NCBI RefSeq assembly: GCF_910589235.1 | Contig: NC_060964.1 | Span: 5,254,492 to 5,318,491 of the forward strand | Source: Vespa crabro | Lineage: Eukaryota > Arthropoda > Insecta > Hymenoptera > Vespidae | Reading direction: 5' to 3' | DNA: 64,000 nucleotides | In this document: positions 13,333-25,901 of the stretch, one piece after another | Numbering within the stretch: the first letter of the stretch is position 1 | Layout: the number at the start of each line of letters is the position of its first letter | Translations under genes and position numbers: made by a program | The notes under the pieces: generated by a model | Database searches by the model: none | The model's input: the letters and a program-made list of their open reading frames with translations, nothing else | What the model was told of the DNA's origin: nothing

Positions 13333-13359
13333 ATTATAACCTACGGGGTACGTTATAAT
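13333..13359. repeat. Inverted repeat ATTATAAC/GTTATAAT
   Basis: Perfect 8-bp arms at 13333-13340 and 13352-13359 around a GC-rich 11-nt centre. It lies in a microsatellite-free CpG-rich stretch (13190-13390) between a (GA)n and a (CT)n array. The symmetry could be a binding site for a dimeric protein; no known factor is implied. Confidence 0.5.
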
Positions 13360-13426
13360 CCTAGCCGCGTTACAGTATCATTCGCGAATCTCTTCTCTCT
13401 CTTCCTCTCTAGTTAACATTATCTTT

Positions 13427-13439
13427 GTCTCTCTCTCTC

Positions 13440-13483
<44 letters not shown>
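13427..13483. repeat. (CT)n array
   Basis: Two runs joined at ATT, following mixed pyrimidines from 13389. Confidence 0.92.
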
Positions 13484-15378
13484 GTTCCGTTAGTTGGATG
13501 TTCAATTCTCCTTCCTCCAACAGAATGGCCATTTCAGTTCCTATATAGAAGGTCCGAAATTAGGACCACTAATACGGAACTACATTCCATTAACGTCCGA
13601 TAATAGCGTTGAACGTACTTGCAGGACCTTCTTGGAAGATAATATAATAAGAAGTTGCATTTGAAGTCACACGTTTACGAATAGAAGGAAAATATTATCC
13701 TTCGTTCATTCAAAGAAGAGAGACGTTGCATTGGATCCTTTCAAAACATCAATTATTGTTTCGTAAAAGAAAATTAAAAAATATCCGAATCGAGCGAGTT
13801 CTTTATTTGATATTACACAATTGTCGGATCTCTTTATTGTCTGCTTAAAAAAAAAAAAAAAAAAAAATCTAAATCTTTCACTGGCGAATAGTCGTACATG
13901 TTAATCTCATTTCTCTGTTGCTTCTAGATTAATACATGCAGTTTCATTCGCACTCAATTTTTTGATTAAAAACGTTAGTAGGAATAATCGCGAATGAAGA
14001 AAATTAACCGTAATGTAAAAAGGAAATAAATCAGTAATACAGAAAAATACTCCGAGGATTTATATATTTTTTCTTTTTTTTTCTTTATCGTTGAGATTTT
14101 TTACGAGAGTAAAAAATACGTGCCCTATAAAAGGTAATCGAATAATCGTGTAGAAAAACACGATTTGATAATTGCACGATCCTTGCAAGCTAGAGATTTG
14201 TAAAGCCAGCAGAACGAAGTATGTTTTTCTAACGTAGTATTCGTATAAAAGATAAAAAAAATATGGAAGTAAGTGGATTTAAGGGTGAATAATACAGAAC
14301 GAATCAGCGTATCGATGATTTCTGCGATGAGAGTTGGCCCAAATTTTCGATGACTATCAAGTATCGATCTTGTACTATACTCGTGATAATAGAGAGTTTA
14401 AATGAGTTGATTCGGGAATCTGTCTATATGATTACGAGAAGTAGGTCGATTAGAAGATTGAACTCTTTCGATGATTGTTCAACGTTCGGTATTTCTTTCT
14501 TCAATCGAGTCTCAATACGAAACTCAAACTTTCTCTGAACGATCCTACGTTTATTGAATTATTTGTTCTTCGTTAGACGAGTACCTAACACACATGAGAG
14601 GAATAGAAAGGGTGAAACATTTTCAACGAACCAGAGGCACGTGTCAGTTGGTACGATCGGCATCTGGCTTTGATTAATATGCCGAAGCGCGATGAAACGA
14701 TTACTCAATACACTATCACCATCGCTGTCCATCCCCAGTGCTTTATCGGCAACGAACAGATCCTATGGATTACGTTCAGACTATATAAGAGAAAATCATT
14801 CAATCCAGCAGGGTCTAGGCTCTAGATAATACGGCTACTTGTTCACGTGCGCTTTGCCAGAAATGGGTCGAATACATAACATGGTTTATCCTATGATACT
14901 CGAGAATGTCGCGCAGCGAGATCGCTACGGGAGTATAGAAGCATACAACATGAGGGAGAAGAGACAAAGACGAGAAAGCGGATGGATCGCACGGTGTTTC
15001 ATGAGAGAAATAAAGAGGGAGAGAAAGAGAGATGAATGTGAGGCCTTCGAAATTCGATGATTAGCCAAATGACGTGGTTGGGCAATCGCATTGTAGTAAC
15101 GAGTGGTTCAGTAGCCAATTTCTCGGCCCACATACACACACACACACAAATATATACATACACAGGTAGAGAGAAACATATAAATAAACGTACACGTGTG
15201 CTATTTCGGCAGACATACACACGGGAAATCTGTCTCACTGGGAAATCTGTGGAATGGGAGACTGTACGCCGTACCTCGTCTGCTTGATTCGAGAGAGGCT
15301 AGATTCTGTTTGTAGTATCGCAACAATCCCTTCTACCACTGTGTTATACTTCTCTTCTCCATCTCTCCTCTTTCAAGT

Positions 15379-15418
15379 GTATATATATATGTGCGGATAT
15401 ATATATATATATATATAT
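15379..15418. repeat. (TA)n array
   Basis: Two AT runs with a GTGCGG interruption. A short (CA)n tract lies at 15131-15148. Confidence 0.9.
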
Positions 15419-15931
15419 CGGACTATCCTTCCACGATTCCTACCCTCGCGCAACAACGAGGAGCAACAACAACGCACAACATAACGGCAATCTGTTGTAG
15501 GAAATACGTGCTTCGAATCCCCATATCAGTCGGAGGTAGTCGATCCTATATCTGTTTCGCCTTTGTCAGTTTTCTAACCCGTGGTCAGGTTTCCGCTCGT
15601 CCATCTACCGATACCGATTACGTGATGCTCCTCGTGAATTCCCATCACGAAGAAGGACCCAACGTATCCGGATTAATGCTTTTTCTCTTCTGCCCATTCA
15701 CCTTTACTCTCCATCCCTTCTACATCCACCTCTTTCTCCTTCAAACGCAACGTCTCGTCGTATTAGTGTGGTAAAAAAAAAAAAAAGACCCTCTCGGGAT
15801 CGAGGAAGTATCTTCAAAAAGAAAGATTTGATGAATCGCAGACGAGAGAGATTGAACGGACTGAACGATATCGATGTAAAGCTTCCTGCTTGTAAATTAA
15901 ATTAAATCTCATCGTGGTATCGTCGAAATCT

Positions 15932-15954
15932 ACGTATGTATATATGTATATATG

Positions 15955-15988
<34 letters not shown>

Positions 15989-16012
15989 TGTATGCATGTA
16001 CGTATGCATGTA
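15932..16012. repeat. (TATG)n / (TATATATG)n array
   Basis: Octamer TATATATG on the left, tetramer TATG on the right, then degenerate GCATGTAC words. Confidence 0.92.
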
Positions 16013-16104
16013 CTTTTGCATTTTATATTCGGTCGCTCTCGTTATTATTTGTTTTTAAAGTCCATATATTTTATTTCTCCTTTCCTTTCCTCTTCATTTC
16101 TCTC

Positions 16105-16129
16105 TTAATTAATTAATTAATTAATTAAA
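16105..16129. repeat. (TTAA)n array
   Basis: Six self-complementary TTAA units. Confidence 0.9.
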
Positions 16130-17277
16130 TGAATGTAGATTCAACCTATTTGAAATTTCAGCATAGCACAGCTTTCCTACAAATCGAAAAATAATAGATA
16201 AGATTTAAGCGAGATGGATTACAAAGTCTTTGGCTTATCTTCTTTCTCTCGGAATCAAATTAAACGATAGTTCGACTACGTCGTTAAACCTTTTAAGTAA
16301 GGTGGGAAACGAAGTTGATATTCTTCGTGAAGTTTCTTTCCTTGTTTGGAAGAGGAAACTGCTAGAAGTTAAAGAAAAAAGGAACTCGGTTGGTAACGAA
16401 TTTTAAGTAATCTCTGCGAACGACCAAAAAGCGAGTGTAACTCGACAAAAGCATTCTAACCGACGTGGGTTTTTGGAGTAAGAAAGTAAATCCTGGGGTT
16501 GTTTGGTCTGGCAGTAATATCCTTTTGTCGCGACGAAAGACAATCTTAGCGAAACAAATGTAACTGTACTTAATTATCCTCGCAATCATTTTCTATTTTC
16601 GTGTTTAAAAAAAAAAAAAGAAGAAAATTGATTGAGTCCTTTTCCGTGTTATTGTTATTCTTCTTTCTCTATCTTCCATCCCTTGTAAAATCAAAAGAAA
16701 AGAAAAAGCAAAAAGAAAAAGAAGATATTCTTGTATACAATTTTACGAGATAGAAATAATTCCTTTTCCATTATTTCAACGTATATCCCATGCGAGAAAT
16801 ATTTGTGCGTTTAATGCGAAGAAGAGTAGCGAGAAAGGCAAATGCAATGGAGCGGGCTTACGAAAAGGCTAATGCAACGTCTGGTAAACGTTGAATCAGC
16901 TTCTCCGTAGTAAACACGGCTATTTAAAATTTAAATTTACTCGATATCCGGAGCAACGTCTTATCCTTTCCCACTTTCTTATACCCGCTCGTCCGTTCCT
17001 CCATCGCTACTTCCACCGCACGGCGGCTTTCGAGAGATAACGAAACATCCTCCTCCCTTACCCTCCTCCATATCCTTGGATTACGCTAGGAGTCTTTATC
17101 AATTCTCGTACTAAGCTGAAAATGTGCTGGAGGAAACGCCCGAGGAAATACCTGCCGTTATGTTATTATACGTACGCTTTTCCATATGTTTTTTCTCTCC
17201 TCGCTTCTTATACCTTTTATGCGTTCCTCGTCGATTTATTGCCACATCTAGTCTCGTGTTAATCGAAATATAAGCTT

Positions 17278-17279
<2 letters not shown>

Positions 17280-17319
<40 letters not shown>

Positions 17320-17338
17320 AGAATGAGAGAGAAAAAGA
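17280..17338. repeat. (GA)n array
   Basis: Pure for about 35 bp, then GAAAAG/GAAT interruptions. Confidence 0.93.
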
Positions 17339-17684
17339 GGTGAAATGCGACGTAATCGATATTTGACGTTCTTTAATGTTTTATCCTTTACTCTGTAAAT
17401 TAATTCATGCAATGATCTACAAGCAATACATCCACGGTAATTGTAAAGTACGAAGCGTTGAACTTTCGGTACCTTAATATATCAGAGAAGTGCAATGTGG
17501 AGACTAAGTAAGCCACGGCAGTGAACAACTTGATATTAAATACGTGCAAGAGCCGAGAAACTATGTCCTACCGTGTCCGCTTCAAGGAGAATACTGGTGG
17601 TCTTTGTCATGCTGGTGTACCGAGCTATCCTAAAGTAAACTTCACTTAGTAAACAACGCGTGCGGTGAATTTCATGTTACTCGT

Positions 17685-17727
17685 TTCCAATGACATTCAG
17701 TTTGTTTTCAAATGAATGTCATTGAAA
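17685..17727. repeat. Inverted repeat / hairpin, 15-nt arms
   Basis: The arms are 17685-17699 and 17713-17727, with 14 of 15 positions paired and a 13-nt loop. The paired core is AATGACATTCA. Pairing beyond the arms is weak, so it is shorter than a typical microRNA precursor. I do not recognise the arm as a known microRNA. Confidence 0.6.
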
Positions 17728-17750
17728 TACTTATACATACATTTTTTCAA

Positions 17751-17850
17751 GAGTATCAATTTTATTCGTTATTTAAAATTTTCATTTTCGATCTTTAAAA
17801 GAGTCTCAATTTTATTCGTTACATAAAATTTTCATTTACGACATTTCATA
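17751..17850. repeat. Two-copy tandem duplication, 50-bp unit
   Basis: Copies at 17751-17800 and 17801-17850 start GAGTATCAATTTTATTCGTT and GAGTCTCAATTTTATTCGTT. I count 8 differences in 50 positions, four of them in the last ten bases. The unit is AT-rich and non-coding in appearance. Confidence 0.8.
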
Positions 17851-18670
17851 TTTTCATCTCAAAGCCGACCCTTATATTTAAATTCTCACTAATATAATTT
17901 GAATTTATAGAGAAATATTTGCGTCCGAAATTTCAATACACTTTATTTTATTATTCCATCGTGTTTAAATAGAATGTAGATCCATTCGCGTTCTTATTTA
18001 ATTTTCACCATGACTCGCAAATCTTTAAAAACTCGAACGGATCTCGAACTTTTACTCCTCCTTAAAGTTGTAGTCTCTCGTTACGTGGCTATTTGCACGT
18101 GACCAGAGATTTTAATCCAGGACATTTTTATGAGAACATTTTTACGGGCACACGCTTTTTGCATTCGCTCAACGAAATGTCTTTATCTTTCGTCATGGAA
18201 ATTCGAAGCGAGCTTGGCACGTGCTACGATTCGCACGGGCTTTCTCTTTCTCTCTTTTACTTTTTCCCTTCCATCCACCTACGTTTATTTGATTGCTTTC
18301 AACGCACAGATAAATAAAAAAAAAAGTAGTTTGCGAAGAATAGGCTGTGAATCCTTCAAATTTTTGTGTTTCTTTTTTTTTTATTATTTATTTTAACTAT
18401 AACATTGATAATCGATTGAAATTATAAATATACGATAATATTTCGTGAGATAGATTGCAATCACGTATCATTCTCTTCGCATATATGCGTGACATTAGAA
18501 GAGATGTAATAAATGCATAAATTGCATCGATCATCCGTCAAATTTCCATCCATCGGTGTGATTCTCAGTCTAGGAGAAAACTATGGTTCTAACTCGAAGT
18601 GAGACTGATTCGAGTGGTACGAGAACCCCCGAGCGGCACGAATTTACTGTTGTGAGAGGGGTGAAAGAGG

Positions 18671-18691
18671 AGAAAGAGAGAAAGAGAGAGA

Positions 18692-18737
<46 letters not shown>
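18671..18737. repeat. (GA)n array
   Basis: One GACA interruption at about 18702. Confidence 0.93.
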
Positions 18738-20880
18738 AGGTAACTACCGATCTGCAATTCAAATTCCAACCCTTTAATGCTTACATCCTACTCGTTCGCC
18801 CGCATCTGACCTCTTCATCCTTTATCGTCCGGGGATTTCAAATTAAATGACTACAGATATTCGAAACCGATACGTTTCAACCTTTTAGTTCGTCACATTG
18901 CTTTGGGGGTTTGTGACAAGGGTGAATCGTTGTCTCTTCCTTAGCAATAGTTATAGACATCTTCGACGATTTCAAACGATTTAAATGAATCGGTGATTAT
19001 AAACTATTCTATGGCTCGAAAGAAGTCGTAATAGCGAACATAATTACGATTTTAAAAATCCTATAGGAAAGAAAAAAAATCTTATTATGTCGATGGAGTG
19101 GTACTTCGTTTGAAAAAATTGTTAAATCTTGATGATCGTTGAATTGGTACTTTCGTGAGAGATCGAAGAATTGAGGAAATCTGCATAGGTACCATTAATG
19201 GGGAAAGAAACTCTTGAGAAAGCAAGTACTTTTCGAGCGTTAAACGACGGACGGTATCCTTCGAAGATCATTATTCTTATAGCATTTTAAAACGGCCCTT
19301 AACGAAAAGGGAAATTTATTATTTAAGCGAGGGCGGCGCGACAGTTTCGGGAAGTTAATATTTCTGCCGGTCGATTAATCCTTCGTTTGAAAATTATAAG
19401 AGGTCCCACGGTAGTGTTGAGTCGTGAAGGATCATGGGGTGCATATTTGAACGTCCGTTCGACCGAGATCTCCCTCCTTTCCTACAACTATACTCCATGC
19501 CCGATTTTTTATTCACCTTTCTTAACCATCTCCTCCGGGAATTTTACGACGATCGAAACTCTTCTTCAGTGTCTTTTATCTTATCGTGATTCGAGTGAAA
19601 ATACAGAACTGAAATCAGCGGTGTTCGTTGAACCGTCAAATTGAATCAGGCTCTCTGTGTTTTTATCGAAACGATCAGTATTATCGGACATATAATCATC
19701 AAAGCGTATATTTACGAACGCTTGCCAGTACACGTTCTTTTGATTATAAGCCAGTAATGGTAATTATATAAAAGCTTTAAAATTTTTTTTAATTAAATAA
19801 TAATAAAGTAGGAACGATCATCAATTTCACTAACACGTTTGAACGAAAAAAAAAAAAAAAAAGAAGTCGGTAAGCGTAACGAATTGAGTAACTGGCACCA
19901 ATTTTAAAAAGGGATTGTTAAACGACATTCTCTGGGCAGTGCTTTTTTTTTTTCTAAAAAGTCCTTGTTTAAAAGTTCGAGATCAGCTCATAAAAAGGAA
20001 CAATCGATCGTCCTACAAAAACTTTCTTTAACAGCTGCAGGCGATTCTCAGATAAAACATTTTCCTCGAGAGCTTGTTTGTAAGCGGTTTTAATGATCGA
20101 TCGAATGATCTTTTTCATTTTCTAACGTGTTATCATTAAATCTATTTGAATATAATCTTACTAATGAAATATCATTTTGATATTTACATGAAGAGTAAAA
20201 AAGAAGGATCAAATTTGCAGAACAAAGTTACGTTAGAGTTTTTTTTTTACGAAAACGTGCAGAACCACCAAACGACCGCCAATATTTTGTTTTAATAAAA
20301 AGACACGGAAAGTCATATTCAGCAGGGCGGACCATTGAACGTGGCGTGCGGTTGGAGGGAAGGCATCGTAGCGAATCCAAAAGAGAGTATCTCATCGTCG
20401 AAGAGACGAACCGTAACACCTTATTAAGGACAAAAAGGAAGGACCTCGTTGAGGATAACTCCTCGGTCTCCAAGAGAAACGAGCTCCATGTAATCCAAGA
20501 GAGCAAGGTGGACGGCTTCACAAAATAGAGGGGGTTGTTCCCGGACATGCGGCCCGAGGGGGTGAAAAAATAAGAAGGTGAAAAAATAAGACGAGAAAGA
20601 CAAGAGTGCTGCTTCCGTTCTCAAATAAAAAAAAGGAACGAAGCATCATCCTTCCTCTACTCTTTTATCTCCTCCTGAGCATCGTCCTAGTCGTCTTCGC
20701 TCACGTCGACGATAAACGGAATGAAAGTAATGACTGGGAATGTTAATGACTTTGAGCTCGGACGGAAGCCTCCGGCTTTCTCTCTCTTTCCTGCAACGTT
20801 ACGCAGGAGGCATAAATAATGATATTAATTCGGTACACCGCGGGGCATCCCGTTAATACCACCTTCGTGCCCAAATGGAT

Positions 20881-20925
20881 ATTCGCTTGCTCGTTCGCTC
20901 GCTCGTTCGCTCGCTCGCGCGCATA
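20881..20925. repeat. Short tandem repeat, GCTCGTTCGCTC unit
   Basis: A CGCT/CGTT tetranucleotide-like run in which the 12-mer GCTCGTTCGCTC occurs twice in tandem, ending in alternating CGCGCG. Unlike most repeats here it is CpG-rich. Confidence 0.75.
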
Positions 20926-21540
20926 GCACCTCTCCGAATCATGAAATATTATATTCAGCAGGATATATTAAAGATCTATTTACCAGGTGACGTTTCAACG
21001 TAATTAGTTTCTATAAACGTGATTTCTACTTTATTTCGAGAACGTTTCTTTTGAAAATGAATTATTTCGAATAATGTCATTCAATTGGTATCCTATGAGA
21101 AATGAATCGAAAATTTCTTAATTTCCCCTTGTTTGTTTCTCCTTCGATATTACTTTCGAAGTAACTATACTCAACGACGTGCCCGTCATTTCTGGTTTCC
21201 TTTTTTATGCGTCTAGAAGTAATCTAGTCGAGCGTCGTAATTAGCAACGTCACGAAAGCGACAGCGGCGACGATCTCAGAGAGTTAATAACGTTTGGCAA
21301 ACGCTTCAGACACACGAGTTCATCGTAATTACAGAGTAGATGCTTCGGTTATAACGTGACGCTTTAATGGAGACGTTTACGAGCTCCTGTCGTATGCTCG
21401 ATCGAGTGACTTGCACGAAACGGGCGGGTTATCCCGCATTGTCTACCGACAAGGAAAGTGCGAATCGTGCTGGGTGCATGGCGAGCGTCGACGCCGAGGC
21501 TAATTAATTAAAGCGCTTTATCTCGACTCCCTCTATCTAC

Positions 21541-21551
21541 CTCTCTCTCTC

Positions 21552-21594
<43 letters not shown>

Positions 21595-21606
21595 GTCTCT
21601 CTCTAT
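21541..21606. repeat. (CT)n array
   Basis: Pure for about 36 bp in the middle. Confidence 0.93.
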
Positions 21607-21905
21607 TTCACTCACGTTCGCGTTCCGCGAGACGCGAAATCCTTCGTGATCAAGCCATAAGGCTTTTTCGATTATTTTTCTCATATATCAAGGTGCCACG
21701 AGTGCCTTGCTAAATGCATCGTCGTCGTTGAGACACACGTAACGCTTGAGTTCTCGCAGCGACGTCTAATCTGCTATTCCGATCGGCTAGAAGCAACGAC
21801 TTAATATTTCCCTATATTATCATAGACCATAATTTGCCAGATGCTAGTTACGAAGGCAAGTGCACGGCTCCTTTCATCCACGTACTTCCCTTCATTTTTC
21901 TAATC

Positions 21906-21974
21906 TTTTCTTTTTCTCTCTCCTTTTTTTCTTTTTGTTTTTTTTTCTTTTTTTTCTTTTTTTTTTTTTTTTTT
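21906..21974. repeat. Thymine-rich tract
   Basis: T runs broken by single C or G. Confidence 0.88.
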
Positions 21975-22458
21975 AATACTTTTCCCACTCCCAAAACGAC
22001 ATTATTATTCTAATTCAAGAGCACACCTTTGTCCGGCACGCGAAGTCGCCCGGTGAAATCGCACTCGGTCGACGATTGCGAATGCCACCCGTGGCGAATC
22101 TAGAGGCAAAAGTAGTAGAGCTCAAGCCAAGGTTTTCGGGTGGCACCGTAATAAGGGGCCCGCAGGGTCCCGCGGCGCTTCTTTAACGCTTTCGCCTTCC
22201 CCCTTGTCAACTGCACTCCCAATTCTCCTTTTGAGTTATTCAGCAAATTAGACGTAATAAATGTACGGAAGTCGACGGGCTCGGGGCGAACGGCGTTGCT
22301 TTTTTGTAACGTCGGCGACACACCTCGTTCACGACCCCTTCTACACAATAACCCCTTCCGTCCCAGGAAAATTAATGTGCTCTTTTTATTCTTCTCTTTC
22401 TACTTCTTTCTTTTTCTCTGTCGTCTTTCTCCTTCCTTTTTCTCTTCGATCGAATTAG

Positions 22459-22687
22459 GATGCGTCACGATCTCTCGACGGAAATATTCAATTTAACGAA
22501 ACAAGGACCAACGACGCCAATCGATTGCTTTTCTCTGTTAGAGAAGGTGAGGGATTGGAATCGATTGGAAACTATATTATTGGAATGCACAAACGATATC
22601 CAAAGTGTAAAGAATTTAATGAAGAATCGATCGGCGTTACGCGTTGCGAGAAATCGCTTTAACGAATGCTTAGTATTTTCTCGTTAA
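22459..22687 (+). CDS. Candidate exon or small ORF, unknown function
   Basis: A 75-codon frame starts with ATG at 22460 and ends with TAA. It follows a long pyrimidine run (about 22380-22450) ending in AATTAG, which reads as a 3' splice site at 22457-22458. Inside it, AAG|GTGAGG at 22546/22547 is a good 5' splice site, so the real unit may be an 88-nt internal exon (22459-22546) rather than a terminal exon. The peptide is mixed in composition, has no low-complexity tract and includes a helix-like, charged stretch (LLEKVRDWNRLETILLEC). Codons are of the kind common in CpG-rich insect genes (ACG, TCG, GCG, CGA). I recognise no domain or family. No partner exon was identified. A chance open frame remains the more likely explanation. 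Confidence 0.18.
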
Positions 22688-22755
22688 GCAAAGCTCTTTC
22701 TTCATTTTCATTCTTTCCTTTTTTTTCTTTTTTCTTTTTGTTTTCCTTTTCCTTG

Positions 22756-22757
<2 letters not shown>

Positions 22758-22806
<49 letters not shown>
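22758..22806. repeat. (CT)n array
   Basis: Pure, 49 bp, about 70 bp after the candidate exon frame ends. Confidence 0.94.
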
Positions 22807-22809
<3 letters not shown>

Positions 22810-25272
22810 CGTTAAACTCATTAAGAGGGTCATCATGCGTTCGAATTTCCCGACTTTTCAGCGACGCTTGCTTAACGAAACCCGGATTAGCTCGAAAGCT
22901 CTGACGTAATCTGTTCTTAATTAAAATCCTTTCGCAGGGAAACACCACGAAAAAAAAAAGAAGGAACAAGCTATTGTTCCATGCGTCTATTTAAAATTCT
23001 TCGAATGAAATTAAACAGAATTCGATATTTCGATTCAACGACGCGAGAAAATCTCGTGTATCTGACCATCCTTCCGGTCAACCGACGAATAATTCAATTT
23101 GCTCGTGTACCCTATACATACTCATATGCATTTAAATGCATACACATGTAGAATAATCCCGTTCATGGTTCGCCATGGTTCTCTAAGTTCCGCGTTAAAC
23201 GGTATACTCTATATGAGTATGCGGAATATCTATGGCAGTCGTAACTCCGGAAGAGATAGGGCTTGGAGTCGAGACGAAAGAAAGTAAAAGTTTGCCGGTG
23301 GCGATTCGCGAGCTGTACCGTGTTTAATAACGGACGGAACAGGGCCGTCGGCCACAGAATTGTTCGGCTTCTGAATGGCGAATACTAATGCGAATCAACA
23401 ATATGGGTATGTAAACGATGACGATGCCATTTCACTGGACGACGTGAGCCTAGGGAAGCGGCTCGATGACAGGTAGGAGGCATATTTGGTGTTGGTCCGG
23501 TGTACGCATAGGTGCACGAGCGTTAATAGCGCACGCAGAAACTGGGCGTGCACGCGAAAGCGCACGTGCGTGAATGTATTCGAACCAAGCGAATGGTACG
23601 GCTCGGCATTAATCAATCCAAGCATTGATCAGGCCCACAATGTCTGCACCATTACATGCATCGTGCACCCTCTCATGTATCCTCCCCCTTCCTCCCATCC
23701 TCAACTCATGCCGCGTATTAAATGTTAACGCAGTGGTTCGCCATGGTGCCGACTGTTTTTGAACGTACACCCTTTGCTGATGCGTCACTGTTAATAGAGT
23801 AATCGACGACTTGCGGTTTATGCGATGACAATATATTTCGACGTCGATTTATCGAGTTCTCGAACGTGTCCAAAGGGACACGTTTTTCGAGAAGTATTTT
23901 ACCAATCGTTTCCCCAAGCGATTAGTTTCCTTTTTACGAGGAACCTTTCGAGGAAGATGCGGTCATGCATATCGATCTCGAGTCTGTAGCCAACTCGTGG
24001 ACAACAGTTGACGCTGAAACGTCCCAGAGGGCCGCAATAGGAAAAGGGATGAAAGGATTAGGCGGACACGTTAAGCCTCAAGAATCTCTCTTCGCGCTTG
24101 GTTATACCGACGTCCACCCACCTGTCCGTTCAACAGCGATAGGCGACTGACGGAGATAGTAGAAGGAACGGCGAGGAGGATGTATCCTCTAGGGATGATT
24201 TTCTACGAGCATGTTCATAGAATATAGCGGGAAGGAAGGAAGGATGCCGAACGAGACGTAGGTACTCTCGTACCTTTTGCCCGGGCTCCAGTTGAAGTAT
24301 CTACCGAGAATCCTGGCTCGTTCGCGAGCTCGTACTTTGACTATAGTTCTGCTTCTGTTCCTCATACTCCATCTTCGCTTCCTTTGGTACTTTGCCAAGA
24401 ATTTACGAGATGGGAATTCCCTCAAGGTCGATTTACGCGTTAATATTGCACCCTCCTGTTTTCTCTTAGCAATCAACGGTACATCGCAGCCTCCTATGAC
24501 GTAAGATCTTCTTAACGTCGATACAACGTCTTTTAACATTCGTACGTTCGATTAAACGATATCGAATTCTTAACACGATATTTCTAACCGTGATTTCTTC
24601 ATCGTTCGCGACTATTGGACGCGGCATAAGGCTAGCATTTTAAATATCGAGCTACGACATAAAATTCTAAAATTCATCGGGCGCACTTCGTAAAATCGGG
24701 TTAATGGTTTCCAATTTCTTGAACGATCGTTTCGTCGGTCGTTCATCTCACTGGACTACAAATTTATAACTTTTCGAAACTCATTCCTTGTGGGAACTCC
24801 TTCCAAGCGGGTCGGTCAATACGCTCATTTCGGGTTCTATAACGTGTCTTCCCAAAGTTATGATCTATGTTAAAAAGTATGAAATGAAAAATATTAACGG
24901 GAAATAAAGTTAGCAACGTTAAAACGATCCGTTTGCGAGAGCTTGTTCATAAAATTACGATTGCTGGTTGGTAGTGTTATGCTAAGAACACAAAATTCTC
25001 CAGGAATCAGCAAAAATGCGGCTGGAATTATACAGTTCGAACTGCTGAAGTTCGGCAGATCGGCAGGTAAATTTGAGCGAGTAAACGAAGCAAATATCCG
25101 GAGGGTTCTTGGGGATGGAGAGGTAAATCGGGTTCAAATCAAGTGGCGGTAAATGCCTGGGGCAGACCAAGGTAGGATTCACAAGGAAGAGAACCGAAGA
25201 ATGGCAGGGGCAAGAGGATGTAGAAAAAAAAGACAGACAAATCGAGATATTCCTTATATTCGTTTACATTAG

Positions 25273-25275
25273 AGA

Positions 25276-25311
<36 letters not shown>

Positions 25312-25321
25312 AAGAAAGAAA
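25273..25321. repeat. (GA)n array
   Basis: Pure for about 33 bp, then GAGCGAGAAAG. Confidence 0.92.
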
Positions 25322-25861
25322 ACGAGAAAATGCAAGTTGGTGGGGGCAAGCGGACGCGCAATCTCCAGTGAACTCCCCTTTTTTATCACTTCTTTTTTGC
25401 CTGTACGACCGCTTCTACATCTTCTTCGATCATATTTGCATTTTGCTCGTGAAATTTGCCCTGGGAGTCTTCTACATCCGTTTACTTCGCCTTCACGACT
25501 CACTCCAGCTCGGCAATGACAACAACGAGAACGACGTTGGGAACTCTTATTGGCCTGCTTAAGTCAATTTTCTATCCTCGAGATGTTGTCACATTTCTCC
25601 TATTTCAATACTTTATTGCTACCGTATCGTCTATTGTAACGAAACTTAAAATCAATAAAATAAAATCTAATTTTTCTTCTATGTAGTTCGTAATTGAAAA
25701 ATTGTCGAATATTTAGGCCTTACGATGAATCTATCTTGTTGAATAGACGAAAATAAAGTAAGACAGATTTGACGTTTATTATTCTTGAAGCCGATAAAAT
25801 AATTCGTTCAATCAAGGCTTCTGCGAGCGAAAACAGAAAAGAGACGAAAGAGGAGAAAGGA

Positions 25862-25901
25862 GGAAAAAAAAAGTAGAAGAAGAAGAAGAAGAAGAAGAAG
25901 A
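25862..25901. repeat. A-run and (GAA)n array
   Basis: Nine GAA units after a short A-rich lead. Confidence 0.9.

Larger units (their letters stand above)
9610..17270. other. Gene-free stretch
   Basis: Unique parts include 10260-10500, 13190-13390 and 14600-14960, all CpG-rich and repeat-free. CTATATAAG near 14781 is TATA-like but has no initiator at the right distance. A long acceptor-like T tract ends in CTAG at 11649 without a matching exon. Confidence 0.6.
17340..22370. other. Gene-free stretch
   Basis: Apart from the hairpin and 50-bp duplication at 17.7 kb, it holds unique DNA. 20230-20640, 21180-21540 and 22020-22340 are GC-richer; the last carries an 82-codon minus-strand frame of no known type. 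Confidence 0.55.

Noticed and set aside
14779..14812. CTATATAAGA followed by TCATTC as a core promoter
   Set aside because: The spacing is about 16 bp, too short for TATA box to initiator.
15500..15540. TTCGAATCCCC resembling a tRNA T-arm
   Set aside because: No matching acceptor stem, D-arm or anticodon arm around it on either strand.
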